Source: Zygnema cylindricum (Eukaryota; Streptophyta; Zygnematophyceae; Zygnematales; Zygnemataceae). Taken from it: a stretch of DNA of 64,000 nucleotides. The translations under genes were made by a program, and so were the position numbers. This document shows, piece after piece, positions 23,602 through 33,464 of this stretch. The stretch is from NCBI GenBank assembly GCA_037447655.1, contig JBBHKE010001813.1, positions 124,001 through 188,000 of the forward strand. The letters run 5' to 3'. The notes under the pieces were generated by a model that saw only the letters and a program-made list of their open reading frames with translations, searched no databases and was not told the origin of the DNA. Position 1 is the stretch's first letter. Each line of letters begins with the position of its first letter.

Positions 23602-24632
23602 GAGCACTTTCCCATGTGATAAAGTTAAGGTTTTTTTCTGTCGTTTTCTCCAAAACTTAGCCCTCAACCAGAAAATCTGCAGCCGTACAAAAAAATTGAA
23701 ATTACCACATTACGATTTGTGTCACTTTTAAACTTTAAATGTACTGCAGTTTGTCGTTTAGCGCGTTTCGACCCATTTTTGTGTCCCTCCAGCTCATGTT
23801 CTCAATGCCCATTGTTCGTGAGGACGTAGTAGTCCAAGACACGGCTTCCCTCTTGGACTGCAGCCTCGTGATCGGATACACTTGCACCTCGTCCAAACTT
23901 CTACTCAAATCACCTCACGAGGTGATTTTAACTAAAGTTCCACGATGTGAGCGAATGGGAAGATGTTGTCGCACAAGTCGGAGGTTTTTGACAATTTTTG
24001 AGAGCCGAGTACCAAAAAAAAAACCTACTGCACGTTTCCATCCTGTGCGTGACTTTTTTCCATGCGTTTTTTTACGTACAGGGGCAGTGGAGGGGTCTCA
24101 ACCAGCGGACGCCATTTCGCAAAAACGAAGTCCGTGAAAGCGCCTCTCTCTCTCTCCCTCTCCCACTACCGCGTATATCTCATAATTCTTGCAATGAAAA
24201 ACGTCAACAATGGTATAAAATGAGAGATCTCTAAAAACGATTTCTTTTTACTATCTTCGGGCGTATTTTGATGACAAGTATAGTGAGAAAGGACTAAAAA
24301 ACAAAATCAGGAAACCATGGTGGAAAGTTTTAAATCTTGTGACGTCAACGCTATCATAATTGAGTGTGACGTCAAAGTGTCATAAATCCTAAAAATGTAC
24401 AATGTCCCAGTAGCAAGACGTCTACAACCGTCGCTATTTTGTAAACGTCATCAATTGTCGCGAATTTTGTAGTCGTCTACAACCGTCAAAAATTACACCC
24501 GCGTCTACATCCGTCACTTTTTAAATTAACGATTTCATTTATTTACATCGGAATGCTTTGGAACTAGTACGAAAAATCTTCGCTAAAAAATAAATTAACA
24601 CGACTAAGTTTCTGTTACATAGGGGAGTGCCC
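23602..24632. mobile_element. Tourist-like MITE, 1,031 bp, opposite orientation
   Basis: Flanked by TTA at 23599-23601 and 24633-24635. The left end GAGCACTTTCCCATGTG and right end GGGGAGTGCCC are mutated forms of the family ends. It runs parallel to 57174-57984 and inverted to 21635-22596. It has a 22-bp palindrome-like centre at 23907-23928 (AAATCACCTCA/CGAGGTGATTT). About 100 extra bases lie left of the palindrome compared with 57174-57984. Confidence 0.75.
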
Positions 24633-24854
24633 TTAGTTTCATTTATATTTTTACGCTGGTCTATTTTATCGTAGTGTACAAAGTTTATTTTGTTTTTTGC
24701 ATTTAATTTATCCGTGCGAACAAATTTTACTTTAATTTTGAAAGGTTTCATTTGACTTCGTTCTTCAATTTGCATCTAAATTCAATGTAACGCTTCGCGA
24801 ATAAATTTCAATTTTTCAGCTAATTTAAAAGTTGACATGTGCTCCCAAAGTGGA

Positions 24855-25161
24855 GCTCATGTACATTGAGAAAGTGACTGCGTGCAACAATTTTATTTAC
24901 ATGTGGTTGTGGCAGTTTTGTAAACCTTGGCCGACCGTGTGAATTGTTTATTTTAATATGATAGTCGACGTTCACAAGCGCAACAATATTTCAACCAGTT
25001 GTTGCGATATTTTTAAAGTCAAAGCTGTACAATTGGTTAGCCGTCAAGTTTATTACCAACAATACTTAACTTGTACCAATGTGTACTTAAAATAAATATT
25101 TTTTGATAAAGTGACGTAAGTGAATGCACGCAACCAGAATACTCACTGCGATGATCAATTC
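24855..25161. repeat. Dispersed repeat, copy 2
   Basis: Diverged relative of 3690-4011, ending in the same GATCAATT. The class is not recognised. Confidence 0.6.
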
Positions 25162-25316
25162 CTATAAAATATAGTGTATTTATTATTTAATGTATATAGC
25201 GTGGCGTGCAACTTATGGCAATTTGTTCCGTACTCTGTATGAACGGAGTGCAGTATAGACAGCGCGCAACACATTAACGGTATAAAACAAATTTAAACTA
25301 GTAGTTTACAGTACTA

Positions 25317-25882
25317 CAACTTGAATCATTATTAGCGTTAGTAACGCTATATCGACGCCCCCAAATTTTGACCCCAAAACTTTGAATTGAATTAATAACA
25401 CTATTTTTTCTTTAGCGTTAATTAAGGTTTTGGTAAATTAGCGATAATACTTATAATTAATGATATTCTTGAATAGTGTGGTGTGTGGACGTGTTAGTAC
25501 GTGCAGAATGGTACTTTGTTAGGTGAAACATGGATTAAAATAATCGAAAATCGCACGAAAAGCAATGCTTGGAATAAAAGGCATAATGATATCGTACCTA
25601 TTTTACTGTAATGATATTGATCGCGTATTAATTACACGGGAGAAAAACCAAATTAGAGTTATGAATCAATTGGAGTAAAAGGACGAGACGGTGTCTGATT
25701 TTTTACTAGTACCTATTTTAGTGTAAAGATCCTAAACACAGATCTATTATAGGCGAAATGTACGCAAATTAGAGTTATGGATAAATTTGAGTTTTTTTTT
25801 TTTTAAATAGTGAAAAATCCAAATTAGAGTTATTAACCTTAATACACTAATAACTTTTTAATGCTAATAAGGATTCAAGGTG
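25317..25882. mobile_element. TA-target MITE, 566 bp, diverged
   Basis: Flanked by TA. The ends CAACTTGAATCATTATTAGC and GCTAATAAGGATTCAAGGTG match the diverged family ends seen at 37330. It is AT-rich and non-coding. Confidence 0.65.
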
Positions 25883-26014
25883 TAATAGTACCGAAAGCAA
25901 GCAAAGTATCGCGATTGTTTTTCGAAACCGAGGGGGCCAGTAGACGTGGCGTCCTTGGAACAAAACGTATAGCTGTACGGAATAAACCATACAATTATCG
26001 CCAATAGCTATCGC

Positions 26015-26085
26015 TATCGGTGTTATCGTGATGAAAAACCGATATTGTCGGTTATTGTCTGTTTCTCATCGCGATAACACCGATA
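26015..26085. repeat. 20-bp inverted repeat in TATCG-rich DNA
   Basis: TATCGGTGTTATCGTGATGA (26015-26034) faces TCATCGCGATAACACCGATA (26066-26085), with one mismatch and a 31-base spacer. Similar TATCG-rich text recurs at 4087-4234, 26640-26680 and 51400-52350. Confidence 0.8.
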
Positions 26086-26109
26086 CCAATATATCATGCC
26101 AATATATCC

Positions 26110-28100
26110 ACTACCGGCAAGCATAGGTTGCAATCGGGTACTCGAATACGTACCAGATCCGTACCCGACCGGCCGTATCGGATCCGGAACGGATTCAGGT
26201 GCCAAATTTTGGGGGCCGGCCAGATTAGGCCGGGTGATTAAAAAAAAAAACAAATTCGGGTACGGCCGGGTAATCAAGAAACGAATAAAAGTTGAAGGTT
26301 TCGGAGGTAAGTTCCATTACAGTACAGTACTGTGTATTGTACTGTACTGTAATGCCCATATAATCCAACATTATTGTACTTTTTACTCTTGGTATCGTGG
26401 AAGACTGGAAGGTATAAGGAACATGTACCATTAATTTTGTACTTATCGAGGTACGGACGTGTACGGATAGTCGTAAGAAATCGAGTTTCGTAAACGCGTA
26501 TTGGGTACCGGGTAACTGTCTAGGAGCGTGACATAACCCGGTCGGGTTTCGGGTGTTCAGATTTTGACAAAAAAAATGGTCGGATTCGGGTATCTGAAAT
26601 TTTGACTTTTGCGACCTCTGCCGGTAAGGCAGAAAAATGGGATATATCGGCTATCGGCAAAACCCTACCGATACACAACACCTCGTTAACAATGTTTTTC
26701 GATTTTGAGTCAAAACAGAAACCCGCGCACAACTCAGTTAGATTGGGGTGTATGTTCCAGTTCAATTATTTTGCGGGTCAGACAGCTGAGATGTACGGCT
26801 TCAATCGTTTTACGCTTTTACCGGGCGATCACAATGCCATTATCATCCTCCGGAGTCCGACCACGCAGCCTTCAAAGGCTCTGTTTGACTGTTTGAAACT
26901 TTGGATTACAAATATCTGGAAATCCCCTCGTCACTTAAAAGTAATTTGAGTCCGAAGGAATTCCACGCGTGTTAACTTGGCAAGTAAGCTAAGGTCGGGA
27001 TTGCGCTGACGACGAGCTATGAAATGCCATTTTGTTCCATGACGTGGAGCCTTGAGCATCTCGGAGCTACAGGAGCTTTTTGTCGGTCACATTTTGGACG
27101 TTCGGAAGTCACGACGACTTTGTTTAGTAGTACTCCTGACATGTGACGTATGATTACGAGAAACTTTGCTGGCCGGAATTTCTATCTATCGACGTGACGA
27201 TGTTAAAAAACGTTTCAACCTGACAGATAAATTTGCACAACAACGCCGTTGATGGGCAGGCGAAATAAAATAAAATTAATTAATTAGCACGCGCGGTTAT
27301 GACATTATTATGACGCAAGCGGACTGGTCGCATGCGCGAACACGGGCGATCATCCAGCAGTTATCCGCGGCTGGAAAGCCGATTCGTTAACTTCCATTCC
27401 CTGGCCAAATCCGCACTCGCGTCGGATGCCACAGTACGGACATTAGTTATCGCCCAATGGAAAGCGAGCCGTACTCATTTCCAGGAACAGTAGAGCAAAA
27501 AGCGCTTACTCGAATCCACTTTAGCGTAATATGACGAAAATGATTACAGCAGTGTAATCGTAGGTATTCGTCTGCCCGTGGTAACGTTGAGACTCGTCTG
27601 GACGTACGAGCGAAACAATTTGAATTGAATCCCCGGCGTGTGCAATCGCCTTCAGATATCAAAGTCGATCGCAATTATACAAATCTGTTCAGGATTGAGT
27701 TACTAGCCGCAACTCACACATCGGACTAGTGACGCACGGGAAACTGCGGATCTGGACCGTCAGATCTTCTCGGAGCACTAGGTCGTTGATCAACTGTACA
27801 GTACAGTACTGTAGCTCCCACACTTTGGGCGTCCCTGTGCCTCAACACACAACAGCAGGCGGCATAATGACGGCGGTTGCGCCTCTTAGCAGGCGCCGCG
27901 TACTCACTTTCGCACTGTCTGCGAACAATCGTATGCGATTGTTCCCAATCCGAATCTGTGGAATTCGCTGGCCTTGTCCGTTTGCCTTTCCGAGAATCAC
28001 ATCCCGCAGCTTCCGTACTTCTACGACCGGCGGCCCTCCAAAGGCGCGGGTGTACTTTCAGCCGACAACCACTCGTAGCACGACATGTTTGCAGTTACTC
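26110..28100. other. Intergenic DNA upstream of the CHASE gene
   Basis: No convincing gene. A region rich in CGGGTA/TACCCG words (26120-26540) looks like decayed repeat. The last few hundred bases are GC-richer and may include the CHASE gene promoter. Confidence 0.4.
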
Positions 28101-28101
28101 A

Positions 28102-28820
28102 CACGTGTGCTGCCCTGGCAAAAGGCTATGCACATGGGGGAATATCGCATACGACAAACGGCTTCATTTATTGAATTTTCATTTTTTCTTTTGCCTCCCT
28201 ATTCCTCTCCGCATTCTCATGTTTCACATTCCCCAGACATCGTTTCTGTTTCGCCACGTGGCAGATTCGAATTTCTCTATGCATCGGCTCAGTTTGTAAC
28301 GCCACGTGTCACCTTCACTGAAAACTTCCGTGATCCATGGCGGCCCCGGAGGAAAGGACACGTGTCAACGGTTCCCTTCTTGGGGGAACAGATCCAATGG
28401 AAGAGTCCTCCTTTTCTTCTCATTCCAACGGAGCATGCCACGTGGCAATGCCGGATGGAAGCACGTGCGAGCTGGAATCCAGAGACGTGGAAGCCCTCAG
28501 CCCTCTTCTATTGGATGACGTGGCTTCCTCTCGCCAGCCAGTGCCTTGCTGGCGGCGCTCTCTTGTCTATATCTGGGCATTGGCCGGTCTCCTTCTGACA
28601 GCTGGCATCTTCACAGGAGTGTACCTCTACATTGTACGGAACCGACAATCCAGACTGCGTGACACGTGCGATACCTTCACAAGAGGCATAGAAAGCAGTT
28701 TTCGTTCCAGCGTCAGTCACGTCATCGAGTACCAGGGTCTGATGGACACGTGGCCGTTCGACGATAGTGCGGGAGCGATGACCCAGGAGAAATTCTTGTC
28801 GTTTTCTAATGTGACACGTG
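28102..28820. promoter_or_regulatory. Cluster of nine CACGTG (G-box) palindromes
   Basis: CACGTG occurs at 28102, 28255, 28303, 28359, 28439, 28462, 28663, 28747 and 28815. Three are upstream of the CHASE start codon and six are inside the exon. CACGTG is the core bound by plant bZIP and bHLH factors (established knowledge). Whether these sites act in regulation is inference; placement within coding DNA, in differing reading frames, is unusual. Confidence 0.4.
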
Positions 28821-29015
28821 CTGCCCGGCCTCTCATGATTGGTGTCGCTTTTCTGGCGAGAGTTCTCGGAGAGGAAAGGGGAGACTTTGAGGCCAGGAGA
28901 GGATGGGAGATTGTGGGGAGAGGAGGGGGAGTGGCCCCTGAAGGTCCAGAATACGCCCCCATTGTCTTCGCGGATTATTCGTTTCCAATTGTGGCACATG
29001 CGGATGGCTGGTCAG
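28337..29015 (+). CDS. CHASE-domain receptor, first exon only (cytokinin-receptor histidine-kinase-like)
   Basis: The frame opens at ATG 28337 and runs 226 codons to a GT donor at 29016 (TGGTCAG/gtaaaa). Residues 75-100 form a hydrophobic membrane segment (YIWALAGLLLTAGIFTGVYL) after a soluble N-terminus of about 70 residues. Residues from about 115 match the first half of a CHASE domain: ARPLMIGVAFLARVLGEER, DFEARRGWEI, then EYAPIVFA. This pattern (RPL..GVA...RV..ER..FE...GW.I, EYAP.IF) is typical of plant cytokinin receptors (AHK type), where CHASE is extracellular and followed by a second membrane segment, histidine kinase and receiver. Nothing downstream in the window encodes the rest of CHASE, a kinase or a receiver. 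A copia remnant starts about 240 bases past the donor and another plus-strand gene starts at 37790. It could be a real gene with very long introns, or an orphan or broken exon. The hormone is not shown by sequence. Confidence 0.75.
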
Positions 29016-29257
29016 GTAAAAGGCGCCGATATCTTCTCGTCTTTGTTCCGTATTTTTTCTGTTCATTGGAATCCCATTGTGACGTCTGGTAACCCTAATT
29101 TTGTGCATCTGCCACTTCTTTCCTTTGTCTCTTCGTCTTGTTGCATTCCTGGGCCCATTTCGGGTTTTGGAAACTCAGTTTTTTGTTTATTTTGGCACTC
29201 GTTGTATGAGTTGATGTATAAAAAGAAAAGAGGTGTTAAAAGAGAAGAGGCACGGAA

Positions 29258-30592
29258 AAGGTTTCTCGCATTCCTTTCACACAGCTCCCTGGGTGACAAT
29301 TGTCACAGAGCCCATTTTGGTGGAACCTACTTTCTTTCCATTTTTCTGGAGAACCTCAAAGCCATTACTTTTAGCTAGCGACGTAGAAAACAAATTTTTC
29401 TTAAACTTTGGAACATACAGAACATCATACAAAGTTCTCTTAACACTTTTTCCATCTATCACACAGTCTAGATCTATATTCCCTTTGGCATTTGATTCAA
29501 CAGCATAGCCACAAGCATAAAGATCTGACGTAAAGGAAAATAAGACATTTTCTTAAACCAAGACTTATTCTAGGACATGTGTGAAGAGCCGCCGGAATCC
29601 ATTATCCATCTGAGGTCCTTTTCTCATTCCATCATGTCGAGTTTGTCAAGAGCAAAGAACTCTTTGTCATCAGTTTTCGGAAAACAGGTCACATCAGGTT
29701 TTTCTTCCTCGATCTTCTTCTTCTCCAATTCCGTATCCTCCGCTGAAAACACAACAATGTTATTCGGGGGTCTTTGAGAAATGGGAGGTCCGCCATGTCT
29801 CCATCCTTTCCGGAAGATACTTGTTTCAAGAGCTTTTATATACAAAGGAAAAGCACTGAATGAGTGACAATCAGTATAGCAATAAACACATTTCTCAAAC
29901 TGAGGATTAAACTGATTCCCTTGATATCTACTTTCCCTCTGAAATTGAGCAATGAATGCTACTGCTGGTTTCCCATATCCTAAAACAGTCTGAATGGCTT
30001 CTTCTGACAAGATAAACTCTATAGCTGTTTGCAAATTCCAAAGAGGTTAAGACAATTTTTTCATTTTATCTGAGGCTCCTTTATATTCACCAAGAAGACC
30101 CTTTAAGAGAATCATGGCCTGATGATAAAGGGAGAAAGTCCACCCAAAACATGCAATTTTTTGACAATAACATTCGAAACAGATTAGTGTATTCCACCAT
30201 GCTATCGCCTGTGTACTTATACTCATAGATCTGACTAGCAGTTATAATCTCATGCTGGTCAATAGCTCTAACATAAGAAGATTTCAAAGCATCCCATAAT
30301 TCTGATCCCTTTATAACATTAATATATGTCATATACAATTCTTTTGATATCATAAGCTTCACTAAATGCAAAGCTGGGTCATTTTTCTGATCAAAGCTAG
30401 GATCAGATTATGTTAGGGATCCATTTAACACATCAATAAGTTTCAGTTGCTGCAAGTAAAACTTACCAGATCTGCCCAATACAGATATTCACATCTGTCA
30501 AAGACCGAAATTCGTGAAGGCGGGCCTGTAACGTGTTGTTTTGAGACAACGGCTGGTATTGAAGATGAAGAAGAAGCAGCAGTAGTAGTCAT
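29258..30592 (-). mobile_element. Ty1/copia remnant: gag and protease, truncated
   Basis: On the minus strand a gag-like start (MTTTAASSSSSIPAVV, ATG at 30592) is followed by a UBN2-like gag part (GSELWDALKSSYV), a decayed knuckle region, the protease motif WIMDSGGSSHM (29577-29612; usual form DSGAxSHM) and LYDVLYVPKFKKNLFS. Frames are broken by stops and shifts. It ends near the start of the integrase region at about 29258, 240 bases from the CHASE exon donor. No LTRs were recognised. Confidence 0.8.
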
Positions 30593-30759
30593 TGTAGAAC
30601 AAATCGAGAGAGGAAGCCTCCACAAATACCGATGGTAAAACATCAAATTTGACAAACAATAACTTTCAGTACAGGGACACAATAGTCCTACAAATCTACC
30701 AGAGTGTAGATATCTTACAAAAGAACCTACACACAAAATTTAATTTAATTTTGCTAACA

Positions 30760-31430
30760 AATTTGTGAGATATTCAGAGGTGAATTTTCATAAAAATTGA
30801 GTGTACAGTTTTTCATATCATTTATTCCTAATGACTCAAATTCACTAAGTCCTACTTCTATACACTGAAACTACACTAAGCTGTACGGAGGCTTTCCTGC
30901 CATACATCTAACATTCTAACACAACAAATATTGTGAGCATACATTCTCAACACTAAACAACTAATTCGCTATAGACAAAATTATGTTCTACCAAATATTT
31001 ATACGGACGTTCAAACAACGTAAAGTGATAGTGATCTAGTCACGCCTCGTCAGCATTTGTTGGCAGCGGCTGTCACTTGTCTGAATAGAGGATTTTTGCA
31101 CTGTAGATGTGACTTCACGAAGTCGCGTGGTCCTGCCGAACTTCCGTAGGTCCACGGAGGACATACTCACGCATTTCTCTCAAGTGATGACGCGTGTCCC
31201 AAGTGTGAATGAACCGTGAACTCCCAACTTCGCTGTCACACTAATTTCGGTAAGTAGTGAACCGAACTCAACCAAAAATAATCTTAAGTCTTGAACATCT
31301 CTCTCTCCCTCACAGCTGAGGCATAGAGAGGACTAAAGATTTCTAAAAACAACATCAACACCATTCTTACTCTATAATTAAACTACCAATCCCAAACTAA
31401 AATTAAAAAAAAAAAAAAAACACAATATGT
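30760..31430. other. No feature recognised
   Basis: AT-rich DNA without a credible gene. An A17-like run (31407-31425) sits at the edge of the transposase remnant. Confidence 0.4.
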
Positions 31431-31436
31431 AATGAT

Positions 31437-32120
31437 CTAATTTTTAAAACTCGCTGCGCTCATGCCTCCCTCACTGAAAATGTTGTCTTGTTGAATGTCG
31501 GCATCTTCAATATTTTGGAGGAATTCTCTTGCCCTTGGGCAAGGAGGTTCCACTACCTCGTCGTCGAAGTGGTTGCTGTGTTTGGTGATTGTTGCTTGCA
31601 ATTGTTGTGTGAGCATGCCTTCTTCCATCGTCCGTCACGTAAGGACAACACATATTGAATTATTATCTTCCTCGCATAACTCATCCCGTTTTTGTCTCTC
31701 ATCACATTTAACTTCTCGGATAAAGTCCCTTGCCAATTTCAAAAAAAAGGCCTTACCAGGTCTAACCAATTTTCCGGACCATTCATGATTGGAAAGTTTA
31801 GCCCATTGCCCAGTTTCAATTCCTCTCGCCTTCCTGCTGTCCCGTATGCAAGTCCACACGTCATTGATTTTAAAAACCACGAAGGAGTCGGCCGATTGAA
31901 CAAGATGCGTCACATTGGGGGGGGAGAAAAAGGTGTTTTTTGCCGTTAAAACTCCATCCAAGTCACCTGACATGTTGTGACCTCCACAATTGTCTAAAAA
32001 CATAATTTTTTGTCGTCCTTCCCGATCTCCTTGGTAAGACCTCCCCTCTTCAAACCATTGTAGGAACACCATTTTATCATTCCAACCTTTCGGACTGTTG
32101 CGGTAACAAACACCCGAAAA
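31437..32120 (-). pseudogene. Pogo/Tigger-like DDE transposase fragment
   Basis: The minus-strand frame reads FSGVCYRNSPKGWNDKMVF, then KIMFLDNCGGHN, then PPNVTHLVQSADSFVVFKI. This is the DDE_1 catalytic core of Tc1/pogo-superfamily transposases: the second acidic residue lies in LDNCGGH and the third in the Q-SAD region. The N-terminal DNA-binding part and the first catalytic Asp are missing upstream of a stop, and the C-terminal part is shifted (31437-31628). It is a dead fragment, not a host gene. Confidence 0.8.
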
Positions 32121-32204
32121 GATATGTTATTGACAAAAAAAGAAAATAATTAACTCTTGAAAAAGGGTATTTTGTATTCTATCTCTTGTTAAGTCTATAG
32201 TTAT

Positions 32205-32765
32205 TCTACAGTTCTCATACTTGTCGTAGTCATTGAGAAATGGCAGGCTGCCATGGCTGTCTGTGGTAGATAAGGAGAAGACAGGCAAAACACACAGCCT
32301 CTGCAAAAGATGGGCTATCATGATCAAGATTTGAACCAGAGTTCAAAAGTAGGCGTTTCTATTGTAGGCCTTTTGTAGGCGCCTTTATCGTCAGTTGTGT
32401 TATGGGCTTTTCATATGATCTTTTTAGATCGCTGCTTTGATCAGCGACCGTCCGATCGTCCAAATCTAACGGTTAAATAAAAAATACTTCAAAACTCACA
32501 GAAAAATAATTTTTTGTCCGAATGTTTTTCAAAATTTAGACATGACGTTTAATTCTCTATCGATCAATGTGCATCTCAACCCTGTTACTATTTTTTTTCA
32601 TTTTGCAACCAATATAATATGGCTCTTAAGGTCATGCTGTATGTTTTGCATACAATAGGCATGTTGTATAGGCCTACTTTCACCTTCTTTTCAACTATGA
32701 TTTGAACCTGTGACCTCCGGGTGCAGTGTACGGAATACCCATCCGCCGTTGGTCTTCATGAATCG
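32205..32765 (-). repeat. tRNA-related SINE-like unit split by a MITE
   Basis: On the minus strand, GACCAACGGCGGATGGGTAT...CCCGGAGGTCACAGGTTCAAAT looks like a tRNA body with a B-box-like GGTTCAAATC. The text continues after the MITE (32337-32699) as a non-tRNA tail containing CTCAATGACTACGACAAGTA. A related tail (CTTCAGTGACTGCGACAAGT) and a degenerate B box occur at 59040-59290. The assignment is inference; no poly-A tail or target duplication was confirmed. Confidence 0.35.
32337..32699. mobile_element. hAT-like MITE, 363 bp
   Basis: It has exact 8-bp target duplications ATTTGAAC (32329-32336, 32700-32707). The ends are CAGAGTTCAAAAGTAGGCG and, inverted, CTTTTCAACTATG, variants of CATAGTTCAAAAGTAGG. 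An 8-bp duplication is typical of hAT elements (established). Relatives are at 35793, 39750 and 53071. Confidence 0.85.
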
Positions 32766-32839
32766 ATACACATATTCTATTTGATAAAGATTTAAAGTGT
32801 GACGCGGCGACACATTCCATTTAGCATCTTACGGAACAA

Positions 32840-33464
32840 ATTGAACATGGAACGTACAGTACCGCACGAAATACTATACCACACGAAACAAACGAAACGA
32901 CCTTTAATTTCACCAGACCAAATCAAATATCGTTCGGGATCGACGGCTCGCAGAGGAGTCGGAATTCCTTAGTGAACTTTTAGCAGTTTGCGAGCCAATG
33001 TCGGTGGCTAACACGTGGCGAGATATGATTGGACATCGTATATTACGGGAGGAGCAACTACGACTTAGAAATTGACACGCGTCACTGGAGCGGCCATGCC
33101 GTACTATGGCCGAACATGAATTACAGCGGTACCTGTACCTTGTTGTACCTTACAGTCATTTGATTAGTTAGGGTACTATAGTAGTACGTTTTGAGAGGAA
33201 GCTTAGGACTTAGAAAAATTTAAGTAGTTGCCTCTCTCCTAGAGTGCATCTGTATTTATAGGCCATCTTTGGTCAGCCATAACTTAATGCTCAGGTGAGC
33301 AATTTCAGTGATTGTTTTTGCTGCGGACTCAAGGGAGTCCTCGCTACACAAAAGTGTATTCGGTTAGAGTTTTTGCTTGCCACGTTGGCACTAATTCATT
33401 GCCAAAGTCAGGAGTGCAAGTATTATCCTAGAGGCTTCATATAAGCTAGACATTCAGTGGACCA
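32840..33464 (+). mobile_element. Probable copia 5' LTR and leader
   Basis: The stretch matches 59400-60178 at many points (GACTTAGA, CAGCCATAACT, TTTGCTGCGGACTCA, AGAGTTTTTGCTTGC) and lies just before a gag start codon. A TATA-like TGTATTTATAGG near 33250 fits an LTR promoter. Exact LTR borders and primer-binding site are not resolved. Confidence 0.6.

Noticed and set aside
21635-24632. A single 3-kb composite transposon
   Set aside because: Each half has its own pair of TTA flanks, so two independent insertions are the simpler reading.
27729-28598. Plus-strand 289-codon frame overlapping the CHASE exon
   Set aside because: It is in another frame from the CHASE sequence and shows no domain. 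The CHASE frame explains the region better.
32699-32760. Bona fide tRNA gene on the minus strand
   Set aside because: No complete cloverleaf can be built: the acceptor stem does not pair and a MITE splits the T-arm region. A SINE-like origin fits better.
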